Assembly (NCBI RefSeq): GCF_014323705.1
Contig: NZ_JABVEC010000032.1
Coordinates: 17,521 to 81,520, forward strand
Direction of reading: 5' to 3'
Origin: Actinomadura alba
Lineage (GTDB): Bacteria; Actinomycetota; Actinomycetes; Streptosporangiales; Streptosporangiaceae
Length of the DNA stretch: 64,000 bases
Below the pieces are notes generated by a model that did not search any database, was not told the DNA's origin, and saw nothing but the letters and a program-made list of their open reading frames with translations. The position numbers and the translations under genes are program-made. Positions 40,687-49,003 of the stretch are shown here, piece by piece. Each line of letters starts with the position of its first letter. The first letter of the stretch is position 1.

Positions 40687-43182
40687 GTGTTCAGCTCCAC
40701 CCCATCGAACGCACAGCGCAGACCCATAGTTCCGCGTCGGCTCATGGCCACCGTGATCGCCGTCATGACGGCGGTCGCCGGGCTCGCCGCCGTTCCCACC
40801 GCCGCGCAGGCGGCACCCGATGACCACTTCTACCCCTACTCCCTGGCGCAGGGCCCGGCCGAGGTCGGCGAGACCATCTCGTTCGAACCCCTGCCCGACG
40901 GCTCGGTGCTGCACACCGCCCGTGAGGGGGTGCTGCGGATCACCGACTACAACGGCCGTACGAAGGTCGCCGGCCAGCTCAGCGTCTACACCCATGACGA
41001 GGAGGGGTTGCAGGGCGTGGCGGTCGACCCCGGCTTCACCCAGAACCGGTGGGTCTATCTTCTCTATGCGCCCCGGCTCTCCACCCCGACCAACGACGCG
41101 CCCTTCGAGGGCACCGCGGCGGACTTCGCCCCCTACGAGGGCCACAACCAGCTCTCCCGGTTCAAGCTGAGCGCCACCGGCGACCTTGACCTGGCCAGCG
41201 AGCAGAAGATCATGCAGGTCCTGGCGACCCGGGGTATCTGCTGCCATATCGGCGGCGACATCGAGTTCGACGCCCAGGGAAACCTGCTGCTCGCCACCGG
41301 TGACGACACCAACCCGTTCCAGTCCGACGGCTACACCCCGACCGACGAGCGGGCGAACCGCAACCCGGCGTTTGACGCGCAGCGGACGTCGGCGAACTCC
41401 AATGACCTGCGTGGCAAGCTGCTGCGGATCAAGGTAGGCGACGACGGATCGTACACGATCCCGGACGGCAACATGTTCCCACCGGGCACCCCCAAGACCC
41501 GGCCGGAGATCTACGCCATGGGCTTCCGCAACCCGTACAAGATCTCCGTGGACAAGCAGAGCGGCGCCGTCTACCTCGGCGACTACGGCCCCGATGTGGG
41601 CGACAACGCCGATCCGGCGCGTGGCCCGAAGGGCCAGGTGGAGTTCGACAGGGTGACTGCCCCGGGCTTCTACGGGTGGCCGTACTGCACCGGCGCCAAC
41701 ACGCCGGCCGACACCTACGGCGAGCGCGACTTCGCCACCGGCATCACGGGTGCGAAGTACGACTGTCAGAACGGGCCGGTGAACGACTCGCCGCACAACA
41801 CCGGCATCACCCAGCTGCCCAAGCCGGTGCCGGCGTGGATCCGCTACAGCGGCTGCGACAACCCCGACATGAACCCCGCCTCGGGCTGCTCGGGGTCGGA
41901 GTCGCCGATGATGGGGCCGGTCTACCACTACGACGCCGGCCTCAACTCGCAGGTCAAGTTCCCGGCCGAGTACGACGGTCAGGCGTTCCTCGGTGAGTTC
42001 GAACGCCGTTGGATCAAGAACGTCACGGTGAACGCCGACGGTTCGGCTGGCCCGGTGGCGAACTTCCCATGGCCGCTCAACTACAAGATCATGGATCTGG
42101 AGTTCGGGCCGGATGGCGCGCTGTACGTGCTGACGTACGCGGAGGGGTACTTCGCCAGCGACGATCATGCGGGCCTTTTCCGGATCGAGCACATCGGAGC
42201 GACTGGACGCCGGCCCGAGGCCAGGGCCGCGGCGAACGTCACCTCGGGCGGCCAGCCGCTCAAGGTGCAGTTCTCCTCGGAGGGCACGTACGACCCGGAG
42301 GGCACGGCGCTCACCTACAAGTGGGATTTCGGCGACGGGGAGACCTCGACCCAGCCGAACCCGCGGCACACCTACGGCAAGCGAGGGCAGTACAGCCCCA
42401 CGCTCACCGTGACCGACGCCAGCGGTAAGGTCGCGACGGACAGCGTGGTGGTCACGGTGGGCAACACCGCCCCGACGGTCACCCTCGACCTGCCCAAGAA
42501 CGGGCAGTTGTCCGACTACGGCGCGGCGGTGCCCTACAAGATCACGGTGCGGGATCCCGAGGACGGTCCCGTCGACTGCACCCGGGTCAAGCTCACCTAC
42601 CTGCTGGGCCACGCGACGCACTCCCATGCGCTGGCGGAGCAGTACGGCTGTGAGGGCGTGCTGAAGACCCCCGGCGACGGTGACCACGGCGCGTCCGAGA
42701 ACACCTATGGGGTCTGGGCCGCCGAGTACACCGACAACGGCGGGCGCAAGGGAGTCGTGCCGCTGAGGGGCACCGACCTCAACTCCACGCAGCCGAAGAA
42801 CCGGCAGGCCGAGCACTACACCGCCCAGTCCGGCATCAGCCGGATCAACAAGGCCGGCGCGCACGGCGGCCAGACCGTCGGCAACGTGAACAACGGTGAC
42901 TGGATCATGTTCGATCCGTACCTGCTCGACAACGCCGCCTCGTTCACGGCGCGCATCAGCTCCGGAGGTGCGGGAGGCACCCTCGAGCTGCGCACCGGAT
43001 CTCCCACCGGAACGCTCATCGGCTCCGCCGCGGTGCCGAACACCGGTGGCTGGGAGAACTTCGCCAACGTGACCGGTGCCATCTCCGGTGCCCCCTCCGA
43101 GGCAGACAAGCTCTACCTGGTCTTCAAGGGCGGCTCCGGATCGCTGTTCGACGTCGACGATTTCAGCTTCACCACCACCTGA
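40687..43182 (+). CDS. Secreted PQQ-type sugar dehydrogenase with PKD and CBM6 domains
   Basis: An 831-residue exported multidomain enzyme. A signal peptide ends near AAQAAPDD. Residues 40-490 are a glucose/sorbosone dehydrogenase six-bladed propeller (EGLQGVAVDPGF, IGGDIEFDAQGNLLLATGDD, RPEIYAMGFRNPYK, YGWPYC). A PKD domain follows (YDPEGTALTYKWDFGDG), then a linker region with Cys, then a C-terminal CBM6-like module (RQAEHYTAQSG, GDWIMFDPYLLD). GTG at 40687 is preferred because GAGGAG lies 11 bases upstream; GTG at 40669 is the alternative and contains that site. It would oxidise polysaccharide-bound or free sugars at the cell surface. Confidence 0.88.
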   Translation: MFSSTPSNAQRRPIVPRRLMATVIAVMTAVAGLAAVPTAAQAAPDDHFYPYSLAQGPAEVGETISFEPLPDGSVLHTAREGVLRITDYNGRTKVAGQLSVYTHDEEGLQGVAVDPGFTQNRWVYLLYAPRLSTPTNDAPFEGTAADFAPYEGHNQLSRFKLSATGDLDLASEQKIMQVLATRGICCHIGGDIEFDAQGNLLLATGDDTNPFQSDGYTPTDERANRNPAFDAQRTSANSNDLRGKLLRIKVGDDGSYTIPDGNMFPPGTPKTRPEIYAMGFRNPYKISVDKQSGAVYLGDYGPDVGDNADPARGPKGQVEFDRVTAPGFYGWPYCTGANTPADTYGERDFATGITGAKYDCQNGPVNDSPHNTGITQLPKPVPAWIRYSGCDNPDMNPASGCSGSESPMMGPVYHYDAGLNSQVKFPAEYDGQAFLGEFERRWIKNVTVNADGSAGPVANFPWPLNYKIMDLEFGPDGALYVLTYAEGYFASDDHAGLFRIEHIGATGRRPEARAAANVTSGGQPLKVQFSSEGTYDPEGTALTYKWDFGDGETSTQPNPRHTYGKRGQYSPTLTVTDASGKVATDSVVVTVGNTAPTVTLDLPKNGQLSDYGAAVPYKITVRDPEDGPVDCTRVKLTYLLGHATHSHALAEQYGCEGVLKTPGDGDHGASENTYGVWAAEYTDNGGRKGVVPLRGTDLNSTQPKNRQAEHYTAQSGISRINKAGAHGGQTVGNVNNGDWIMFDPYLLDNAASFTARISSGGAGGTLELRTGSPTGTLIGSAAVPNTGGWENFANVTGAISGAPSEADKLYLVFKGGSGSLFDVDDFSFTTT

Positions 43183-43190
43183 GCCGAGTG

Positions 43191-43228
43191 GTGGCTCCGC
43201 CCGGTCCCCACCCCCCGGGCGGAGCCAC
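43191..43228 (+). terminator. Perfect 14-bp stem hairpin after the sugar dehydrogenase
   Basis: GTGGCTCCGCCCGG (43191-43204) and its exact complement (43215-43228) enclose a 10-base C-rich loop, starting eight bases after the stop codon. Confidence 0.8.
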
Positions 43229-43330
43229 CCTCGTGGCTCGAGCCCCACGCACGGTCCGCACTCTCGAGCGGTCCGGCGTGGCGAACCACCAAGCCATACC
43301 TCGCCGACCTGTGAGGAAAGGGAACCCCCT

Positions 43331-44203
43331 ATGAGTGATCTCCAGCGACGTACGCTGCTCCGCGCCGCGGCACTGACGGCCATGGGCCTCGGCGCCGCCG
43401 TGGCCGCGCCCGGCACCGCCTCCGCCTCCGCCTCCGCCGACACCGGCGACGGGCGTGTGAACGGGCGCGTACCGCGTGGCGCCATCAGCATCCAGCTCTA
43501 CTCGCTGCGCGACATGCTCACCGCCGACCTCGAAGTGACCCTCGCCGCTCTGGCGCAGATCGGATATCGCAAGGTCGAGATGGCCGGGACCTACGGGCGC
43601 ACCGCCGTACAGTTCCGCGCCATTCTCGACCGGCACGACCTGCACGCGACCTCGACCCATGTCGGAGTGAACGCCAACTGGCAGGCCAGCCTCGACGACG
43701 CGCTGACGCTCGGGAACCGGTTCATCGTCCACCCGTGGGCCAACTACGCGACCGCCGACGAGTGGCGCCGCTTCGCCGACGAGCTCGAGTCGGCGGGCGC
43801 GGCGGCGCGTGCGGCCGGGCTGCGGTTCGGCTATCACAACCACGCGCACGAGTTCGCGAGGCTGCCGACCGGTGAGCGGCCGTACGACATCATCACCGCC
43901 ACCGACCCCAAGCTCGTGCACCTGGAGGTGGACCTCTACTGGGCGGTGACCGGCAGCGCCGACCCGGTCGCCCTCTTCGAGCAGCACGGGCGAAGGATCA
44001 AGCAGTTCCACGTTAAGGACCGGGCGGCCGACGGCTCCTTCGCCGACGTGGGCAAGGGCACCATCGACTTCCGGAGGATCTTCGCGAACGCGGATGAGAC
44101 CGGAGTCCTGGAGTACATCGTGGAACGCGACAGCCAGCCGCACCCGGTCGACACCGCCCGGATCGGCTACGAGTACCTTCGCAAGGTGCGCTTCGGCCGC
44201 TGA
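43331..44203 (+). CDS. Tat-exported sugar phosphate isomerase/epimerase-like protein
   Basis: A 290-residue xylose-isomerase-like TIM barrel preceded by a twin-arginine signal (QRRTLLRAAALTAMG, cleavage after TASAS). Blocks include SIQLYSLRDML near 55, GYRKVEMAGTYG near 78, FGYHNHAHEF near 176 (metal-binding His pair), HLEVDLYWAVTG near 205, and FHVKDR near 235. GAGGAAAGGGA precedes the ATG at 43331; the longer frame reaches back into the dehydrogenase gene. Export by Tat implies cofactor or metal insertion in the cytoplasm and action outside, alongside the ThuA-DUF1080 protein and sugar dehydrogenase. Confidence 0.9.
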   Translation: MSDLQRRTLLRAAALTAMGLGAAVAAPGTASASASADTGDGRVNGRVPRGAISIQLYSLRDMLTADLEVTLAALAQIGYRKVEMAGTYGRTAVQFRAILDRHDLHATSTHVGVNANWQASLDDALTLGNRFIVHPWANYATADEWRRFADELESAGAAARAAGLRFGYHNHAHEFARLPTGERPYDIITATDPKLVHLEVDLYWAVTGSADPVALFEQHGRRIKQFHVKDRAADGSFADVGKGTIDFRRIFANADETGVLEYIVERDSQPHPVDTARIGYEYLRKVRFGR

Positions 44204-44212
44204 CCAGCGCGA

Positions 44213-44299
44213 ACAACTGCAAGATCACGGCTGATGTGGAGTGACCCGCGTTATCCTCCCACGGAGAGTTCCACCTCCCCGTCGTGATCTTGCAGTTGT
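44213..44299. repeat. 17-bp perfect inverted repeat with 53-bp spacer
   Basis: ACAACTGCAAGATCACG (44213-44229) is perfectly complementary to 44283-44299. It begins ten bases after the epimerase stop and ends 18 bases before the beta-lactamase-like stop. It could serve as a bidirectional terminator, but a related single copy of the arm occurs at 58811, so it is also an interspersed repeat. Confidence 0.85.
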
Positions 44300-44317
44300 C
44301 CGCCCTGCGGGCCGGTA

Positions 44318-45331
44318 TCAGGCGGAGTCGGCGGACCGGAAGGCCTCGATGGGGTGACGCACCCGGGCCGAGGTGTTGGTCGTGCCGCTGACGGCGTCGA
44401 GCATCGTACGGCCGAGGACCGCGTGCGCCTGGACGACCGGGTTCGTGCCCCCGTAGTTGCCGACGTCGCCCACCTGGTCGGCGAAGTAGGAGAAGACCAG
44501 CACGGGGGCGCCGGCGGTGTCGAAGATCACGCCCACCTCATGGCGGAGGTCCTCGTTCGCGCCGTACTTGATGCCGATCCGGGCGCGCTCGGCTGACGAC
44601 ATGTTGCGGCGCACGCCGTCGCAGTAGCCGACCTCCGACCAGCGCATGACCCTGAGCATCGCCGCGCTGGACGCCGCCGACAGCAGGGTCTGGTCGGCGA
44701 GGCCCTTCACGAGCGCGTGCATCTCCCGCGGCGTGGTGGTGCCCAGGAAGAAGCGGTTCGGGTTGCCCTCGACCGGCTCGACGCGCGTATGCGTGAAGCC
44801 CTTGGCGGCGAGGATCTCGTTGATCTCCGGCCCCGGCGCCACCCGGCCGCACATCCGCACGGCGGTGTTGTCGGACACCTGGAGCATCGCGACCAGGAAG
44901 TTCGCGATGGTGAGGTCGTCGCCGAAGGCGGCCTGCAGATGGTAGGTGCCGCTGCCGCCGAGGATGATGCTCGCGGGCAGGTCGAGTTTCTGGTCGAGAC
45001 GAAGCAGACCCCTGTCGACCTTGTCGAAGACCGCGAGTGCGACGGCGAGTTTCTGCACGCTCGCGCCCTTGATCACGAAATCGACATCATCGGCGATTAC
45101 ATCGCGCCATGTCCCCCCGTCCTGTACCGCATTGACGTAGGAATGCCATCTTCCGCCGGCCTTCCTTTTCTGCGCGGCGTACACGGTCTTAAGGCCGGCC
45201 AGGCCGGGCGGGATTCGCTCGTCGGCGCTCGCGGGACTCACGAAAGGACCCAGCGGTCCCAGTGTGGCGGCACTCGCCGCCGCGGCCCCGCCCAGTCCGA
45301 GTACGGATCGTCGGTTGACGCGATGCCTCAT
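44318..45331 (-). CDS. Class A beta-lactamase-fold serine hydrolase
   Basis: A 337-residue exported protein with a twin-arginine signal (NRRSVLGLGGAAAAS) and the penicillin-recognising motifs of class A enzymes: GASVQKLAV near residue 89 (SxxK), VSDNT near 155 (SDN) and IKYGAN near 255 in the place of KTG. The KTG replacement by KYG and the absence of an obvious Glu166-type loop make true beta-lactamase activity uncertain. A D,D-peptidase or other amidase role is possible. GGGAT stands before the ATG. It converges on the sugar cluster. Confidence 0.82.
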   Translation of the reverse strand: MRHRVNRRSVLGLGGAAAASAATLGPLGPFVSPASADERIPPGLAGLKTVYAAQKRKAGGRWHSYVNAVQDGGTWRDVIADDVDFVIKGASVQKLAVALAVFDKVDRGLLRLDQKLDLPASIILGGSGTYHLQAAFGDDLTIANFLVAMLQVSDNTAVRMCGRVAPGPEINEILAAKGFTHTRVEPVEGNPNRFFLGTTTPREMHALVKGLADQTLLSAASSAAMLRVMRWSEVGYCDGVRRNMSSAERARIGIKYGANEDLRHEVGVIFDTAGAPVLVFSYFADQVGDVGNYGGTNPVVQAHAVLGRTMLDAVSGTTNTSARVRHPIEAFRSADSA

Positions 45332-45528
45332 CAGCTATCCCTTTCTCCCCATCAGCGGTCAATTTGTGTGACCTTAACAGAGACGCCGATAACAGCTGAC
45401 TTGGTTCTGATTTCTGGATTTCGTGGTTCGGCGGAAATGCGGCTGGAGAAGGCCGCGCAGTGTAAGGCAGCGCGCTTGCGGGACGGTTGCGGCACGGGTC
45501 GCGTCCGCCGCATTCCGGCCGGTGCAGG

Positions 45529-46221
45529 TCATGACGGGATGGCGCGGAAGTCGGCGAAGTCGAAGCCCGGCGAGACCACGCAGCTGACGAGGACCTCCTC
45601 GTCACCCGCCGGCCTGGCTGCCTGCCAGGTGCCGGCCGGCACCAGGGCCTGAGGCCGCTCACCGGCGGCGAGGTCCGGCCCGAGCGTCATGACCTGCTCG
45701 GATCCGGGTGCCTCCCCACTGCCGCCGAGCGCGAGCGTCAGCGGTCCGCCGCGGTGCCACAACCAGAGTTCGTCCGAGCGCACCACGTGCCACATCGATT
45801 CCTCACCCGGCGGCAGCAGGAAATAGATGCCCGTGGCGCTCGCCCGCTCGCCGGGGTATCCGGCCGGCCGGAAGCGAGCGGGTGCCGCCCAGGTCTGCCG
45901 GAACCATCCGCCCTCGGGGTGCGGCAGCAGGTCGAGGGTCTCGGCGACGGCCGGCCGCTCCAGCAGTTCCGTGTGCCGCCCTTCGGGCCCGCGCCGCACG
46001 TACCTGACGCGGGCGACCTGCGAACGGTCGATCACGCCTGGCAGCGGGATGCGGATCGGCACCGGGTCGAGGGTGAGCGCGACGACCTGGCCTTCGTCGA
46101 ACGCCTCGTCGGCGATGCCGAGGGCGTCGGCCTCGTCGGGAGCCCACGCCGACCTGTCACCGAGCACGAAGCGCGAGTCGGGGTCGGCCAACCATGCTTC
46201 GAGTGAGGTGAGCAGCAGCAT
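45529..46221 (-). CDS. Cupin DUF985 protein with N-terminal extension
   Basis: This 230-residue protein has a DUF985-type cupin domain in its second half: LLPHPEGGWFRQTW near residue 95, ATGIYFLLPPGEESMWHVVRSDELWLWHRGGPLTL near 128-160, and LVPAGTWQAARP near 192, with His residues that could bind metal. The first 85 residues are acidic and not recognised; proteins of this family are commonly about 150 residues, so this is a fusion or extended form. It is transcribed divergently from nothing obvious and follows the AKR gene by 23 bp. Function is unknown, probably sugar or small-molecule related. Confidence 0.78.
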   Translation of the reverse strand: MLLLTSLEAWLADPDSRFVLGDRSAWAPDEADALGIADEAFDEGQVVALTLDPVPIRIPLPGVIDRSQVARVRYVRRGPEGRHTELLERPAVAETLDLLPHPEGGWFRQTWAAPARFRPAGYPGERASATGIYFLLPPGEESMWHVVRSDELWLWHRGGPLTLALGGSGEAPGSEQVMTLGPDLAAGERPQALVPAGTWQAARPAGDEEVLVSCVVSPGFDFADFRAIPS

Positions 46222-46244
46222 GATCCGAGCCTAATTGCGATCGG

Positions 46245-47192
46245 TCAGTTCCAGGGCAGCGCCGCGCGGTCGGCCCAGTACCGGCCGGGCGGCGAGGCGA
46301 GGCCGCCGAGCCCGGCCAGGTCGTCGTCGTCCAGCCGTACGGCCACGGCGGCCAGATTGGAGCGCAGTTGCGCAACGCTCGCGGCGCCGGTGAGCACCGT
46401 GCCGGCCCACGGCCGGTGCAGCGCGGCGGCGAGCGCGATCGCGTCCGGGCCGACGCCGTGCCGCTCCGCCGCCCGTGCCACCTCGGGTGGTGGCCGTACG
46501 GCGAGCCGTCCGTTGGCCAGCGCCTCCTTCACCAGCACGTGCGCTCCCGCCTCGTGGGCCTCGCGCAACGCCTCGCCCACGGACGGTTCCAGCGGGTTCC
46601 AGGTCGCCTGCACCGCGGTGAACAACCGCTGCCCGGCCACCTCGAGTTCGAGGGCGCGGCGCACGGTGTCGGCCTGGGCGGGGCCGGAGGCGGAGAATCC
46701 CACGCGCAGGCCCGCCGCGGCGGCCTCGGCAAGGGCGGCCAGCAATGGGGCGTCGTCGAACAGCGGGCTGTCCGGGGTCAGCGAATGCACCTGATACAGC
46801 GCCAGCCGGTGACCGAGCAGTTCGCGCGTCTCCTCCAGCTGCGCGCGATACCGCGGCAGGGTGTGCTCCTTGACCTCGTGCACCGGGGAGTCGAGGCGCC
46901 ACCGGCCGACGTAGGTGTAGCCCCATTTGCTCGAGACGGTGAGGTCAGGGTGATCGCGCTCGGCGAGCCACTCGCCGAGGAACCGTTCCGCGAGGCCGTA
47001 TGAGCGCGCCGTGTCGACCCACCGGATCCCTGCGGCGTAGGCCGCGTCGAGCACATCGTGGCTGGCCCGCCGCATCGCCTCGACGCTGCGATCGGCCGGT
47101 AGCGCTCCCTCGCGGCCCACGTTGATGTACGCCGGACGGCCGAGGGCCGCCAGCCCGAGTCCGATCCGCCCCAGCCCGCTCATCTCTGTCAC
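46245..47192 (-). CDS. Aldo/keto reductase
   Basis: A 315-residue NADPH-type aldo/keto reductase of the bacterial pyridoxal/L-fucose dehydrogenase-like group. WVDTARSYGLAERFLGEWL near residue 50 holds the catalytic Asp and Tyr, VSSKWGY near 80 the Lys and LALYQVHSL near 130 the His. AGTVLTGAASVAQLRSNLAAV near the end matches the cofactor-binding C-terminus. The gene could start at the GTG 47192 or the ATG 47183. It is followed after 23 bp by the cupin gene on the same strand and they may be cotranscribed. Confidence 0.88.
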   Translation of the reverse strand: MTEMSGLGRIGLGLAALGRPAYINVGREGALPADRSVEAMRRASHDVLDAAYAAGIRWVDTARSYGLAERFLGEWLAERDHPDLTVSSKWGYTYVGRWRLDSPVHEVKEHTLPRYRAQLEETRELLGHRLALYQVHSLTPDSPLFDDAPLLAALAEAAAAGLRVGFSASGPAQADTVRRALELEVAGQRLFTAVQATWNPLEPSVGEALREAHEAGAHVLVKEALANGRLAVRPPPEVARAAERHGVGPDAIALAAALHRPWAGTVLTGAASVAQLRSNLAAVAVRLDDDDLAGLGGLASPPGRYWADRAALPWN

Positions 47193-47216
47193 GCCGTCCA
47201 GCCTGGCATGTCCGGC

Positions 47217-48008
47217 TCAGCGCGCGGGCAGCCAGCCGACCTTCCCGGCCAGCATGACCGCACCGACGAAGGCGACGATGTCGATCAGAGCGTGCGCCAC
47301 GACCAGCGGCATCACCCGGCCCCACCGGCGGTAGAGCCAGCAGAAGATCACGCCCATGATCACGTTGCCGATGAAGCCGCCGATGCCCTGGTAGAGGTGG
47401 TAGCTGCCGCGCAGGAGCGAGCTCGCGGCGGTGGACTGCCACGGGCGCCAGCCCCGCTGGTCGAGCCGGTGGACGAGGTAGCCGAGGATGATGACCTCCT
47501 CGACCACGGAGTTCTGCGCCGCGGCGGCGATGAGCACTGGGATCCGCCACCACACGCCGTCCAGGTCGGAGGGGACGACGGTCAGGTTGAGCCCGATCTC
47601 CCGGGCGGAGAGGTACAGGCCGAGCCCGGATCCGCCGATCACCGCGGCGATGGCGGCGCCGCGCAGCAGGTCTCCGGTGGGGCGGTTGAGTGAGAATCCG
47701 AGGGTGCCTCGCAGCGATTCACCGCCCCGCGTCATCAGGTGGGCCACCAGTGCCACGGGAACGAGCGCGGTGGCGATGGAGAAGAGCTGCCAGGCGAGCC
47801 CCAGCCAGGGGCGTCCGGGCGTGTGGTCGGTGATGAGCTGGGCGGTCTGCCGGGAGAGCGGGCGCGATGCCGTCAGCGACCCGACGAAGGAGATCAGCGC
47901 GGAGACCCCGGACGCACCCAGTGACAGGGCGAGCACCAGCACGACCTCGCGGCCGAGCGTCGCGCGGTCTTCCGGAACGGTCTTCTGGGTCGCCTGCCGC
48001 ATGGTCAT
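47217..48008 (-). CDS. CPBP family intramembrane metalloprotease
   Basis: A 263-residue multi-pass membrane protein of the CPBP/Abi family. NSVVEEVIILGYL near residue 165 carries the two Glu of the active site, LLRGSYHLYQG near 200 a conserved His and VVAHALIDIVAF near 240 the last His/Asp site. The actinobacterial EExxxxG form replaces the textbook EExxxR. ATG at 48008 or 48002 gives the start, since upstream sequence in the frame is Arg-rich noise. It lies divergent from the Uma2 gene. The role may be protein maturation or bacteriocin immunity-like functions. Confidence 0.82.
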   Translation of the reverse strand: MTMRQATQKTVPEDRATLGREVVLVLALSLGASGVSALISFVGSLTASRPLSRQTAQLITDHTPGRPWLGLAWQLFSIATALVPVALVAHLMTRGGESLRGTLGFSLNRPTGDLLRGAAIAAVIGGSGLGLYLSAREIGLNLTVVPSDLDGVWWRIPVLIAAAAQNSVVEEVIILGYLVHRLDQRGWRPWQSTAASSLLRGSYHLYQGIGGFIGNVIMGVIFCWLYRRWGRVMPLVVAHALIDIVAFVGAVMLAGKVGWLPAR

Positions 48009-48273
48009 AGCGCAATCTACCGGCGTACGACGCCGTGCGCGTTCGTGGGTCTGCCGCCGTACGGCCGCTAGGCCCAGCGGGTGCGGCGGCGAACCTGGGT
48101 ACCTGCCTCGGGGTTGGTGTGCCGGGCGTTGTCGACATCGGGCGGTCTTGATGAACCGGCTGTGACGGGGGCGACTACCTGATGTAGTTGGACTATCCCG
48201 TAGCGTCATGTGGCTGGGTCCGTGGCGCGCGGCGACGCCTGGGTGGACATTTGGGAGACTGGGAGTGGTTCAC

Positions 48274-48894
48274 ATGCGCAGCATGGCAGCGACGTCTCCT
48301 TTGAGGACACCCATGATCGCAGTACCGGACTGGCCCTATGGCCCGTACACCATCGATGACTTGGACGCGCTGCCCGACGAGGGAGTGCGCCGTGAGCTTG
48401 TGAATGGGTGGATCATCGTGGCCCCATGGCCGAGCACGTATCACGATCATGCGGAGAAGGTGCTGGAGCGGGCGCTGGACACTGCGGCCGAGGAGGTCGG
48501 TGCCGACGTCTACACCAAGGGACCGCTCGATGTTGATACGGGTCCGTCGATCCGGGTTCCTGACATCGCTGTCGTCGAAGGGGAGGCGGCTCGCGCAGCT
48601 CGGGCTCGGAGGGCGCGCGCCTATGACGGGCCGGACGTGCTGCTGGTCGTGGAGATCGTCTCGCCGCGGAGTGGCAGTGAGCAGCACGATCGGGTGGACA
48701 AGGTCTTCGAGTACGCACGAGCGGGGATACCGCAGTACTGGCTGATCGATCTCGAACCCGAGCCGATCATCCTGGTCCGGGAGCTTGGTACGGACGGCCG
48801 GTATCACGTGGTGGCGTCCGTGCGAGCGGGCAGTGAGTTGAAGACCGACAAGCCGTTCCCCTTCACCTTCGACCCGGCTCGGCTTGTGGAGTAG
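48274..48894 (+). CDS. Uma2 family (DUF820) endonuclease-like protein
   Basis: This 206-residue protein has the PD-(D/E)xK fold of the Uma2 family. The motif residues are IRVPDIAVV near residue 90 and LLVVEIVSPRSG near 122 with the following SEQHDRVDKVFEYARAGIPQYWLID. GGGAG lies eight bases before the ATG at 48274; the frame is open back to 48208. Uma2 proteins are common in actinomycetes and cyanobacteria, are often present in many copies, and have no settled function. No partner genes suggest a defence system here. Confidence 0.87.
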   Translation: MRSMAATSPLRTPMIAVPDWPYGPYTIDDLDALPDEGVRRELVNGWIIVAPWPSTYHDHAEKVLERALDTAAEEVGADVYTKGPLDVDTGPSIRVPDIAVVEGEAARAARARRARAYDGPDVLLVVEIVSPRSGSEQHDRVDKVFEYARAGIPQYWLIDLEPEPIILVRELGTDGRYHVVASVRAGSELKTDKPFPFTFDPARLVE

Positions 48895-49003
48895 TCGGCC
48901 GTCCCATGTTGATCAGTGACGAGGAATCCGCGAGAGCGTGCCGGTCGATATCCGCTGGTGCGGCGGGCACGGCAGGCTGCCCGCGCCGTCGCCGGCGGAA
49001 TCG

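Noticed and set aside
40648..43491. A 947-codon open frame on the minus strand opposite the sugar dehydrogenase
   Set aside because: The plus-strand frame encodes clear dehydrogenase, PKD and CBM6 motifs and a signal peptide. The antisense frame is rich in Arg/Gly/Val with no recognisable domain, as expected from mirrored high-GC codons.
44318..45331. Reading the beta-lactamase-fold gene as an antibiotic-resistance gene
   Set aside because: SxxK and SDN are present, but KTG is KYG and no clear Glu166 loop was found. Resistance cannot be claimed from sequence.
48274..48894. Uma2 protein as a mobile-element or defence nuclease
   Set aside because: No transposase, inverted terminal repeats, methylase or helicase is nearby. 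Uma2 genes are scattered and numerous in such genomes.
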